From NCBI RefSeq assembly GCF_013009075.1, contig NZ_CP053108.1:3118517-3182516 (forward strand): a stretch of DNA of 64,000 bases, read 5' to 3'. Each line of letters starts with the position of its first letter. Within the stretch, counting starts at the first letter, position 1. The notes beneath the pieces are model-generated. The model ran no database searches. It had not been told where the DNA came from and saw only the letters and a program-made list of their open reading frames with translations. The stretch is from Halomonas sp. TA22 (GTDB lineage Bacteria; Pseudomonadota; Gammaproteobacteria; Pseudomonadales; Halomonadaceae). This document shows positions 54,384 to 62,635 of this stretch, piece by piece. A program made the translations under genes and the position numbers.

Positions 54384-55238
54384 GTGTTGCTGCCGATTGC
54401 CCGCTGGCTGATGCGCGGCACGCCATATGCGGCGGGTGCCGCGGCATTCGCCGCCGTGGTGCCTTGGCTGTTCTGGTTCAGCGCCGCGATTGCCGCACTG
54501 GTGACGCTCCGCCGCGGTCTAGCTCCGGCGATGCCGGTGATCCTGGCCGCTGCGCTGCCTTCCGGCTGGTGGTGGATGCAGGGCGATGCGATTCCGTTGG
54601 CCTGCGTACTGCTGGTCACGCTGATGGCGACGGTGCTGCGCTCGCGCATGCACTGGAGCGAATCGCTGATCGTCGGCATGCTGGCAGCCACAGCGATGGT
54701 GCAGCTGGGCCTGTTCTTGCCGCCCGGTGGCGCCGGCCCGTTACTCGAGCAGTTACGGCAGGGGTCGCCGGAAGTCGACCGCATGCTCACCGAGTTCGCC
54801 AACCAGGGCGTTCCCACCGAGCAGTTGGCGACACTGCTGATCGGTGGGGTGACGGGTCTGGTGGTGCTGCTCGCCTCGGTGGCCTGTCTGGCACTGGCGC
54901 GCAGTTGGCAGGCGGGGCTCTACAACCCCGGCGGCTTTCGCAGCGAGTTTCACGGCCTTCGCCTGGCGCCCAGGGAGATGATCGTTCTGGTGGTGCTTGG
55001 GGTGATCGGCATGGTACTGGGGCTTCCGGCGCTGTCCATGCTGGCCTGGGTACCGCTGCTGGTCGCGGGCGTGGCGCTGATACATGGTTTTATTGGTCTT
55101 AAGGGGATGAACGGGTTGTGGTTGGTAGCGTTCTATGTACTGCTGATAACCACCTGGCCCATGATTCTGATCGTGCTGCTGCTGGCCTTCATCGACACGT
55201 TCATGGATTTCCGTGGGCGACTGGCCCGCAGCGACTGA
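54384..55238 (+). CDS. DUF2232 family membrane protein
   Basis: 284 residues with about eight hydrophobic helices ([88 protein letters not shown]). DUF2232 lies between rpsR and rplI in many pseudomonads and halomonads; function unknown. The start is GTG nine bases after the rpsR stop with a weak CCAGG. Its conserved position inside a ribosomal operon suggests a role tied to growth (inference). Confidence 0.85.
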   Translation: MLLPIARWLMRGTPYAAGAAAFAAVVPWLFWFSAAIAALVTLRRGLAPAMPVILAAALPSGWWWMQGDAIPLACVLLVTLMATVLRSRMHWSESLIVGMLAATAMVQLGLFLPPGGAGPLLEQLRQGSPEVDRMLTEFANQGVPTEQLATLLIGGVTGLVVLLASVACLALARSWQAGLYNPGGFRSEFHGLRLAPREMIVLVVLGVIGMVLGLPALSMLAWVPLLVAGVALIHGFIGLKGMNGLWLVAFYVLLITTWPMILIVLLLAFIDTFMDFRGRLARSD

Positions 55239-55254
55239 CAAGAGGTTTAACGAG

Positions 55255-55701
55255 ATGGAAGTCATTCTGCTCGACAAGATTGGCAAGCTGGGTGGTCTGG
55301 GTGACAAGGTCACCGTAAAGCCCGGTTATGGTCGCAACTACCTGGTGCCCTACGGCCTGGCCGTGCCGGCAACCCAGGACAACGTGCAGGCCTTCGAAGC
55401 GCAACGTGCCGAACTCGAAGCGCAGGCCGCCGACCGCAAGTCCGAGGCCGAGGCACGTGCCGCGCAGCTCAGCGAGATCGAGCTGTCGCTGGTCTCCAAG
55501 GCCGGTGACGAAGGCAAGCTGTTCGGCTCCATCGGTGCCCGCGACCTGGCAGAAGCGATCGCTTCCGCTGGAATCGACATCGCCAAGAGCGAAGTGCGCA
55601 TGCCGGAAGGTCCGATTCGCCAGACCGGTGAGTATGACATCGCGCTGCAGCTGCATGCCGAAGTCAGTGCCAGCGTTCGCGTGGTGGTCGTGGCCGAGTA
55701 A
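55255..55701 (+). CDS. rplI: 50S ribosomal protein L9
   Basis: 148 residues. [36 protein letters not shown] is the N-terminal rRNA-binding domain (split by a turn), followed by a long helix ([26 protein letters not shown]) and the C-terminal lobe. AGAGG nine bases before ATG overrides the longer frame. Last gene of the operon, before a strong terminator. Confidence 0.97.
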   Translation: MEVILLDKIGKLGGLGDKVTVKPGYGRNYLVPYGLAVPATQDNVQAFEAQRAELEAQAADRKSEAEARAAQLSEIELSLVSKAGDEGKLFGSIGARDLAEAIASAGIDIAKSEVRMPEGPIRQTGEYDIALQLHAEVSASVRVVVVAE

Positions 55702-55726
55702 GCCGCACCGCACCGAAGATGCTAGC

Positions 55727-55761
55727 AAAGGCGTGAAGGGGCAACCCTTCGCGCCTTTTTT
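55727..55761 (+). terminator. Terminator of the rpsF-rplI operon
   Basis: AAAGGCG-T-GAAGGG, a GCAA loop and CCCTTC-G-CGCCTTT, then seven T in total. A textbook rho-independent terminator. Confidence 0.93.
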
Positions 55762-55839
55762 ATCGGCGCGCAGACGCGATAAGGTAGAATCGCCGATGTC
55801 CGCTTCCCCCCCGTTGATGCCCACTGTCGTGAAGCTGCC

Positions 55840-57228
55840 ATGAACGAAACCGTCGCGCTCGATCAGGAAACTGCCGGACTCAAGGTGCCGCCTCACTCGC
55901 TCGAGGCCGAGCAATCGGTGCTGGGCGGATTGATGCTCGATAACCAGGCCTGGGATACCGTCTCCGAACGCCTGGTGGCGGGTGACTTCTATCGCTACGA
56001 GCATCGGCTGGTCTTCAATGCCATGCAGGCCCTGGCCGAAGCGAGCCATCCGCTGGACGTGGTCACGCTCTCCGAGGCGCTGGAGAATCGTGATCAGCTC
56101 GATACGGTGGGTGGGCTTGCGTATCTGGCCGAACTGGCGCGCAACACCCCCTCGGCAAGCAACATTCGCGCTTATGCCGATATCGTGCGTGAGCGTGCCA
56201 CGCTCAGAAAGCTGATCCAGGCCGCCAACCAGGTCGCCGAAAGCGCCTTCGCACCCCAGGGGCGGCCTGCCGACGAGCTGGTCAACGAGGCCGAGCGGCT
56301 GGTGTTCCAGATCAGCGAGGAGCGGCCCAAGTCGGGCGGGCCGATCGGCATGAGCGAGCTGCTGGCCAAGGCAGTGGATCGTATCGACGAGCTATTCAAC
56401 ATGCAGGGCGAGATGAGCGGTCTCTCGACCGGATTTCGCGATCTCGACGACATGACCTCTGGACTGCAGCCTTCCGACCTAGTGATCATTGCTGGACGCC
56501 CCTCGATGGGCAAGACGACGTTCGCCATGAACCTGGTGGAGCATGCGGTGATCTCGAGCGACAAGCCGGTGATGGTCTTCTCCATGGAGATGCCCGCCGA
56601 GTCGCTGATGCTGCGCATGCTCTCCTCGCTTGGGCGCATCGACCAGACCCGTGTGCGTACTGGCCAGCTCGAGGATGAAGATTGGCCGCGCCTCACCTCG
56701 GCGGTCAATCTGCTCAAGGACAAGCAACTGTTCATCGACGACACCGCGGCACTCTCGCCCAACGAGATGCGCTCGCGGATCCGCCGCGTGGTACGCGAGA
56801 ACGGCAACATGGGGCTGATCATGATCGACTATCTGCAGCTGATGCAGATCCCCGGCTTCTCCGAGAACCGTACCGGCGAGATATCGGAGATCTCGCGCTC
56901 GCTCAAGGGGCTGGCAAAGGAGTTCGGCTGCCCGGTGGTGGCACTTTCGCAGCTCAACCGCTCGCTTGAGCAGCGTCCCAACAAGCGTCCAGTGATGTCG
57001 GACCTGCGCGAATCCGGCGCCATCGAGCAGGATGCCGACGTGATCGCTTTCGTCTATCGCGATGAGGTCTACAATCCGGATAATCCCGACAATCAGGGGC
57101 TCGCCGAATTGATCATCGGCAAGCAGCGTAACGGTCCCATTGGCACGGTACACATGGCCTTCATCGGTAAGTACACGCGCTTTGAGGATCTGGCGCCGGA
57201 CAGTTACGGTCAGCACTTCGGCGAGTGA
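55840..57228 (+). CDS. dnaB: Replicative DNA helicase DnaB
   Basis: 462 residues, family length. The N-terminal domain (PPHSLEAEQSVLGGLMLDN) binds primase; the RecA-like C-terminal domain has Walker A GRPSMGKTTFAMN near residue 216, Walker B LIMIDYLQLMQ, GEISEISRSLKGLAKEFGCPVVALSQLNRSLE and an Arg-finger region (RDLRESGAIEQDADVIAF-like SDLRESGAIEQDADVI). No intein or insertion. The ribosome site before ATG is weak (GTGAAG). Confidence 0.97.
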   Translation: MNETVALDQETAGLKVPPHSLEAEQSVLGGLMLDNQAWDTVSERLVAGDFYRYEHRLVFNAMQALAEASHPLDVVTLSEALENRDQLDTVGGLAYLAELARNTPSASNIRAYADIVRERATLRKLIQAANQVAESAFAPQGRPADELVNEAERLVFQISEERPKSGGPIGMSELLAKAVDRIDELFNMQGEMSGLSTGFRDLDDMTSGLQPSDLVIIAGRPSMGKTTFAMNLVEHAVISSDKPVMVFSMEMPAESLMLRMLSSLGRIDQTRVRTGQLEDEDWPRLTSAVNLLKDKQLFIDDTAALSPNEMRSRIRRVVRENGNMGLIMIDYLQLMQIPGFSENRTGEISEISRSLKGLAKEFGCPVVALSQLNRSLEQRPNKRPVMSDLRESGAIEQDADVIAFVYRDEVYNPDNPDNQGLAELIIGKQRNGPIGTVHMAFIGKYTRFEDLAPDSYGQHFGE

Positions 57229-57240
57229 CGCGGGGAGGCG

Positions 57241-57268
57241 TTGAGCGTGCGGCCGGGCACCGTATAAT
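57241..57268 (+). promoter_or_regulatory. Promoter with overlapping inverted repeat downstream of dnaB
   Basis: TTGAGC (-35), 16-base spacer, perfect TATAAT (-10). The -10 lies in the loop of the inverted repeat GCCGGGCA...TGCCCGGC (57252-57259 and 57269-57276), so the same DNA could be a repressor operator or a weak dnaB terminator. Confidence 0.6.
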
Positions 57269-57306
57269 GCCCGGCCTCTAGACAATGAAGCATTATAGGA
57301 GAGCAC

Positions 57307-57606
57307 ATGGCAGGTGGATTTCAGCGCGGCAATCGCAAGCGCGCACCCAAGCTGGAGGCGCGTGGCGAGTTGCAGGAGTTGGAGCGCGAGGGGCCTTTCA
57401 AGGAGTGGCTGGGCATGCCCGACCTGTACCGCTACCGGCTGGTGGTGGAGGGCGAGACCTACAGCTACCAGACCGAGGACGCCGAAGTGCCGGTCAAGGT
57501 CGGCGACCGGGTGGTGTTCCGCTACAAGGAGACCAAGGCGGGCAAGTGGGTCGACCGCAACTCGCTGGGCAAGGCCATCGACCCTTCGACTTACTCCGGA
57601 ACCTGA
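57307..57606 (+). CDS. Conserved small basic protein of unknown function
   Basis: 99 residues, not recognised by name. A basic N-terminus (GGFQRGNRKRAPKL) leads to an OB- or KOW-like beta region (YRYRLVVEGETYSYQTED, VKVGDRVVFRYKETKAGKWVDRNS). The N-terminus could bind nucleic acid. AGGAGAG before ATG and a good upstream promoter support a real gene. A tiny RNA- or DNA-binding accessory is possible; no direct evidence. Confidence 0.7.
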   Translation: MAGGFQRGNRKRAPKLEARGELQELEREGPFKEWLGMPDLYRYRLVVEGETYSYQTEDAEVPVKVGDRVVFRYKETKAGKWVDRNSLGKAIDPSTYSGT

Positions 57607-57726
57607 CGCACTGGACAGGGTCATAACGCTGACGCCGTACGGACACGACGTTGTCATGGGGCACATCCATGCTGTGCCCATTTACGCAGGCGCGTCAGCG
57701 ACCCGTTATCCAGGAGCAATAACCCG

Positions 57727-58029
57727 ATGGAACTCCAAGAACTAAAGTCCTTTGTCAGTCAGCAGGATAATTTCGAAGTGCGTGTCATCAGTCATGCCGG
57801 TAGCCGCTGTTATCAGGTCGAACTGGAGGACATGGAAGGACAGCGCCACATGCTCGAACAGCGTGGCAAGCCCAGATTGTTTCGTGCCCTCGACGATGTC
57901 TATCTCGAGCTCAAGCGGGCCGGCGTCAACCGCGCCTATCTTGTACAGCACGTCGCCCACGATGAGGTGATCGGGCATGAAGCGCGCTATCACGATCCGA
58001 TCACATCGCGTATGCCGCTGGTGTTCTAG
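57727..58029 (+). CDS. DUF6482-type small protein
   Basis: 100 residues. MELQELKSFVSQQD, HAGSRCYQVELEDMEGQRHML and VYLELKRAGVNRAYLVQHVAHDEVIG look like the short DUF6482 proteins of halomonads and relatives; function unknown. Possibly two beta hairpins and a helix. CAGGAGCAAT before ATG. Assignment from pattern memory; not certain. Confidence 0.65.
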   Translation: MELQELKSFVSQQDNFEVRVISHAGSRCYQVELEDMEGQRHMLEQRGKPRLFRALDDVYLELKRAGVNRAYLVQHVAHDEVIGHEARYHDPITSRMPLVF

Positions 58030-58176
58030 ATGCGGACCCCGGAACAGGACGGATGGCGAGATATGTTGATCAGGAGTTATACAAATCACATTGATAGTAT
58101 AGCTTGATTCCCCTTCCTCATGAGCTGACTGATAGAATGGGTCACACCCTTCGAGTCATCACGAGGAAACTAACGC

Positions 58177-59250
58177 ATGTCATCGACCGAAGCTGATCTC
58201 GATCGTCCGGGTGAAGGGCGGCTCGCGTTTGCCGACCAGGCCCACCCCTCCGTTGCGCGCGCCAAGGTCGGCGTAGTACTGGCCAATCTGGGCACGCCGG
58301 ATGCGCCCGACTACTGGTCGATGCGGCGCTATCTCAATGAATTTCTCTCCGACAAGCGTGTCGTCGACTACCCGTCGTGGAAGTGGCAGCCGCTGTTGCA
58401 GGGCATCATTCTCACCAAGCGCCCCTTCAGCTCCGGCGAAGCCTATCGCAGCATCTGGAACAACGAGAAGAACGAAAGCCCACTGCTCACCATCACTCGC
58501 GAGCAGGTGGGCAAGTTCGCCGCCAGCCTCAACGAGGCGTTCGGCGACCGTGTGATGGTCGACTTCTGCATGCGCTACGGCAACCCCTCCACCGACAGCG
58601 TATTGCGGCGCCTGCAGGCGCAGGGCTGCGAGCGTATCCTGTTCTTCCCGCTCTATCCCCAGTACGCCTCGCCGACCACCGCCACGGCCAACGATCACGC
58701 CTTCCGCACGTTGATGAAGCTCAAGTGGCAGCCGGCGATTCGCACCGTACCCGCCTACTTCGACCATCCGCTCTACATCGAGGCGCTCGCGACCTCGGTG
58801 GAGGAGGGCTATGCGACGGCCGAGGGGCGCCCAGATATCCTGGTCGCTTCCTACCATGGCGTGCCCAAGCGCTTCCTGCTGGAGGGCGACCCGTACCACT
58901 GCCACTGCCAGAAGACCACGCGCCTGCTCAAGGAGCGGCTGGGCTGGGACGACACCCAGATCGTCACCGCCTTCCAGTCGCAATTCGGTCCCGAGGAGTG
59001 GGTCGGGCCGGCGACGGTGGATCACGTCGCCGAACTGGCGCGTCAGGGCAAGAAGCATATCGCCGTGGTCTCGCCCGCCTTCGCCACCGACTGCGTGGAG
59101 ACGCTGGAGGAGATCAATCAGGAGATCAAGGAGAGCTTCTTCGAGGCGGGCGGCGAGCGATTCACCTACATCCCCTGCCTCAACGACCGCGACGACCATA
59201 TCCAGGCGCTGGTGAGCATCGCGCGCAACGAGCTGGCGGGGTGGGTATAG
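58177..59250 (+). CDS. hemH: Ferrochelatase
   Basis: 357 residues. VGVVLANLGTPDAPDYWSMRRYL near the N-terminus, MRYGNPS, FPLYPQYASPTTA, the active-site His in VASYHGVPKRFL, QSQFGPEEWVGP and SPAFATDCVETLEEI at the end are ferrochelatase. It inserts Fe2+ into protoporphyrin IX, the last step of haem synthesis, which the nearby oxidase genes need. GAGGAA before ATG; no Cys cluster of the Fe-S type is apparent. Confidence 0.96.
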   Translation: MSSTEADLDRPGEGRLAFADQAHPSVARAKVGVVLANLGTPDAPDYWSMRRYLNEFLSDKRVVDYPSWKWQPLLQGIILTKRPFSSGEAYRSIWNNEKNESPLLTITREQVGKFAASLNEAFGDRVMVDFCMRYGNPSTDSVLRRLQAQGCERILFFPLYPQYASPTTATANDHAFRTLMKLKWQPAIRTVPAYFDHPLYIEALATSVEEGYATAEGRPDILVASYHGVPKRFLLEGDPYHCHCQKTTRLLKERLGWDDTQIVTAFQSQFGPEEWVGPATVDHVAELARQGKKHIAVVSPAFATDCVETLEEINQEIKESFFEAGGERFTYIPCLNDRDDHIQALVSIARNELAGWV

Positions 59251-59311
59251 GGCGCAACCAAGACCGAGGGGGAGTAGCGAACATTTTGCGTGATCTTGTG
59301 ATCGCTATTTC

Positions 59312-59339
59312 TTGCCAACTATCACGCTGATTCTATAGG
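59312..59339 (+). promoter_or_regulatory. Probable promoter of the mrp operon
   Basis: TTGCCA (-35, 5/6), 16-base spacer, TATAGG (-10, 4/6). The predicted leader to mrpA is about 118 bases and contains a small stem CCAATAA-ATT-ATTGG. No regulator site recognised. Confidence 0.5.
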
Positions 59340-59463
59340 CTTTGGTCCAATAAATTATTGGCCGCATGCCGCTACGTGGTTATCTGGCAGGCTTAGAAAC
59401 GCGTGAAATGCGCTGTGACCGCCCTCGTTGCGCGGGTAGCGATGACGAAAAGGAGACTCCCGC

Positions 59464-61818
59464 GTGCTGCAACTTGCCGTGCTTTCAGGTTTTGTACTGG
59501 CCGCCTTCGCGCCTTTGGGGCAGCGGTGGTTCGCTGAGCGAGCCAGTGCCATCTTTGCTCTTTATCCGGCCATCGTCGCGCTCTGGCTGATGACACTGTT
59601 GCCCACCGTGATGGGGGGCGACGAGGTGCTGATCTACAGCCTGGAGTGGGTGCCTTCGCTCGGCATGAGCCTGACCTTCGTGCTCGATGGCCTGTCGCTG
59701 CTGTTCGCGCTGCTGATCACCATCATCGGTACCTTCGTGCTGATCTATGCCGGAGGGTACCTCAAGGGGCACCCCGATCTGGTGCGCTTCCATCTGGCGA
59801 TCCTGGCCTTCATGGCCTCGATGCTGGGACTGGTGCTGGCCGATGGGCTGTTGACGCTGTTCGTGTTCTGGGAACTGACCAGCATCACCTCCTATCTGCT
59901 GATCGGCTTCAATCATGCCGACATCGAGGCGCGAAAGTCGGCTCGCCAAGGGTTGTTCGTCACCTTCGGCGGTGGCCTGGCGCTGATGGCGGGTCTGGTG
60001 CTGCTGGGCGTGGCAGGCGACAGCTGGTCGCTTCAGGAGATCAATCAGAGCGGCGACCTGCTGCGTGAGCATGCGCTCTACCTGCCGCTGCTGCTGTGCT
60101 TGCTGGGCGGCGCCTTCACCAAGTCGGCGCAGTTTCCGTTCCACTTCTGGTTGCCCAATGCCATGGCGGCACCGACCCCGGTCTCGGCTTACCTGCACTC
60201 GGCGACGATGGTCAAGGCCGGCATCTATCTGTTGGCGCGCCTGCACCCGAGCCTGGGCGGCACCGACGCCTGGGTCGGCATCCTCTCGGTGGTCGGTGCT
60301 GTGACCATGTTCACCGGCGCCTTCCTGGCGCTGCGCCACACCAATATCAAGAAGCTGCTGGCCTACTCCACGATCATGGCACTGGGTACCCTGACCATGC
60401 TGCTGGGGGTCGGCACCGATGGGGCGCTGGTCGCCTTCGTCACCTTCCTGCTGGCGCACTCGATGTACAAGGGGGCGCTGTTCATGGTGGCGGGCATTCT
60501 CGATCACGAGACCGGCACCAAGGATGTCACCGCCATGGGTGGGTTGCGCCATCTCATGCCGGTGACGGCAATCTTCGCCAGCATTGCCGCGCTCTCGCTT
60601 GCCGGGGTACCGCCGCTGTTCGGCTTCCTCGGCAAGGAGTTGATGTTCGAGACGGTGCTCGGGGCAACCCGCTTCGAGGTGCTGATCCTGATCCTGAGCT
60701 TCTGTGCTGCCTTCCTCACGATTGCGGTGGCGGCCATCGTGGTGATCCGCCCCTTCTTCGGCGAACGCCAGGAGACCCCCAAGCTTGCCCATGAGCCGCC
60801 GGCCTCAATGCTGGCCGGGCCAGTGGTGCTGGCGTCGCTGTCGCTGATCCTTGGTCTGGCGCCGGCACTCGCGGGGGTTGGCGTGGTCAGTGCGGCGGCT
60901 TCGACGGTGGCCGGTGAGCCCCTCGATTTCTATCTGGCGCTATGGCATGGCTTCAATCTCGAGCTGATGATGTCGATCGCCAGCCTGATTCTGGGCATCC
61001 TCGTCTTCCGCAACTGGGCGCGTATCCGGCGTGGCCTGTCACGACTCGATCCGATGTTCGCCAGGGGCCCCGAAGCCGGCTACGAGCATTTCCTGGACGG
61101 CATCGTCTCGGTCTCGGAGTGGCAGACACGAGTGCTGCAGAACGGTTACATGCGCAACTACATCATGGTGATGGTGGTCACCCTCAGCGTCTTGATCGGC
61201 AATAGCCTGCTGCTTCGCTACACGCCGCAGTTCGCCATCGAGCTCGACGTGCAGTTTCACGAGGCGATCGTGGCGCTGCTGATGGTCTCGGCGGCGCTGT
61301 TTGCCTGTGCCTCGCGCTCGCGCCTGGGGGCCGTGGCCTCGGTGGGTATCATGGGCTTCTGCATCGCCTTGACCTTCATTCTGTTCAGCGCGCCCGACCT
61401 GGGCATTACCCAACTGCTGGTCGAGACGCTGACCGTCATCGTGCTGATTCTGGTACTGTTCCGGCTGCCGCGCTTCGCCAGGCTCTCGACGCCGGTAGAG
61501 CGAGTGAGAGACATGCTAGTGGCGGGTTCGCTAGGTATCCTGATCATGATGCTGGTACTGGTCGTCGTCGACAGCAATCAGTTCGCTTCGATCTCCGGCT
61601 ACATGATCGAGAACAGCGTGCCCTTGGCGCACGGTCGCAACATCGTCAACGTCATCCTGGTCGACTACCGTGCGCTCGACACCCTGGGCGAGATGTTCGT
61701 GCTCGCACTGGCTGCAATCGGCGTCTACGCCATGCTCAAGCTTCGCGCGCCGGAGGCGCCGCGTGGCCCCACCAGGAACAAGGCGGTCGCGACCCCCAAG
61801 GAGTCCAACGATGGTTAA
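59464..61818 (+). CDS. mrpA: Mrp Na+/H+ antiporter subunit A
   Basis: 784 residues, the size of Bacillus-type MrpA. A NuoL-like proton-channel core with LADGLLTLFVFWELTSITSYLLIG, the Glu in WELTS, KSAQFPFHFWLPNAMAAPTPVSAYLHSATMVKAG (split) with conserved Lys and His, then a C-terminal region similar to MrpB/EchA-like domains (APDLGITQLLVETLTVIVLILVLFRLP). Part of the multi-subunit antiporter that exports Na+ for H+ entry, key in salt and alkaline tolerance. The GTG start follows AAGGAG; the 3' end overlaps mrpB by eight bases. Confidence 0.94.
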   Translation: MLQLAVLSGFVLAAFAPLGQRWFAERASAIFALYPAIVALWLMTLLPTVMGGDEVLIYSLEWVPSLGMSLTFVLDGLSLLFALLITIIGTFVLIYAGGYLKGHPDLVRFHLAILAFMASMLGLVLADGLLTLFVFWELTSITSYLLIGFNHADIEARKSARQGLFVTFGGGLALMAGLVLLGVAGDSWSLQEINQSGDLLREHALYLPLLLCLLGGAFTKSAQFPFHFWLPNAMAAPTPVSAYLHSATMVKAGIYLLARLHPSLGGTDAWVGILSVVGAVTMFTGAFLALRHTNIKKLLAYSTIMALGTLTMLLGVGTDGALVAFVTFLLAHSMYKGALFMVAGILDHETGTKDVTAMGGLRHLMPVTAIFASIAALSLAGVPPLFGFLGKELMFETVLGATRFEVLILILSFCAAFLTIAVAAIVVIRPFFGERQETPKLAHEPPASMLAGPVVLASLSLILGLAPALAGVGVVSAAASTVAGEPLDFYLALWHGFNLELMMSIASLILGILVFRNWARIRRGLSRLDPMFARGPEAGYEHFLDGIVSVSEWQTRVLQNGYMRNYIMVMVVTLSVLIGNSLLLRYTPQFAIELDVQFHEAIVALLMVSAALFACASRSRLGAVASVGIMGFCIALTFILFSAPDLGITQLLVETLTVIVLILVLFRLPRFARLSTPVERVRDMLVAGSLGILIMMLVLVVVDSNQFASISGYMIENSVPLAHGRNIVNVILVDYRALDTLGEMFVLALAAIGVYAMLKLRAPEAPRGPTRNKAVATPKESNDG

Positions 61819-62242
61819 GTCGGGCACGATCATCCTCAATACCGCGGCACGCCTGCTGATGCCGCTACAGCTGCTGTTCTCGGTGTTCCTGCTGCTGCGC
61901 GGGCACGATGAGCCAGGTGGCGGCTTCATTGCCGGTCTGGTGGCTTCCGGGGCCTTCTCGCTCTACCTGTTCGCCTTCGGCGTGACGGCGACCAAGTCGG
62001 TGCTGCGCATGGTCGATCCTCGCGATCTGATCGGCGTGGGTTTGCTGCTGGGGATGATCTCTATCTTCCCCGCCTGGTTTCAGGGCCAGCCCTTCCTGAC
62101 CGCCCAGTGGTGGACGATACCGGGTGTCGACTTCTACGCCTCCACGCCGCTGATCTTCGATGTCGGTGTCTATCTGGCGGTGCTGGGCGCCATGCTGACC
62201 GTGATCATGACGCTGATGGAGGTGGACAAGGATGAACCTTGA
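61811..62242 (+). CDS. mrpB: Mrp Na+/H+ antiporter subunit B
   Basis: 143 residues, four membrane helices. LFSVFLLLRGHDEPGGGFIAGLVASGAF is the family signature (split), then LIGVGLLLGMISIFPAW and FDVGVYLAVLGAMLTVIMTLMEVD. Part of the antiporter complex. ATG lies inside the mrpA end, 5 bases after its AAGGAG. Confidence 0.95.
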   Translation: MVKSGTIILNTAARLLMPLQLLFSVFLLLRGHDEPGGGFIAGLVASGAFSLYLFAFGVTATKSVLRMVDPRDLIGVGLLLGMISIFPAWFQGQPFLTAQWWTIPGVDFYASTPLIFDVGVYLAVLGAMLTVIMTLMEVDKDEP

Positions 62243-62287
62243 GCGCGGCTTGCCGCTACCCTCATTGATTTCCACCAAGGAGTTGCC

Positions 62288-62635
62288 ATGGAGCCCGTGA
62301 TGGCACTGGCCATTGGCCTTTTGTATGCCATGGCCATCTACATGATGCTCAGGCGTTCGATCGTCAAGCTGGTGATCGGCCTGATGCTGCTCTCCAACGC
62401 CGCCAACCTGCTGATCTTCACCTCGGCTGGCATGGTACGCGGTGCGCCGCCGCTGATCGCCGAGGGAGCGCTGGGCCCTCCGGGAGGGATCGCCGACCCG
62501 CTGCCGCAGGCGTTGGTGCTGACCGCCATCGTGATCGCTTTCGGCGTGCTGGCGTTCGCCGTGGTGCTGATTCGCCGTGCCTACGAGATCGTCAAGGCCG
62601 ATGACCTGGATAAGATGAAGGATACCGACACGTGA
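62288..62635 (+). CDS. mrpC: Mrp Na+/H+ antiporter subunit C
   Basis: 115 residues, NuoK-like with three helices. [40 protein letters not shown] (split) and [25 protein letters not shown] are family blocks with the conserved Pro-Gln. AAGGAG before ATG. It ends with a GTGA overlap with mrpD. Confidence 0.95.
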   Translation: MEPVMALAIGLLYAMAIYMMLRRSIVKLVIGLMLLSNAANLLIFTSAGMVRGAPPLIAEGALGPPGGIADPLPQALVLTAIVIAFGVLAFAVVLIRRAYEIVKADDLDKMKDTDT

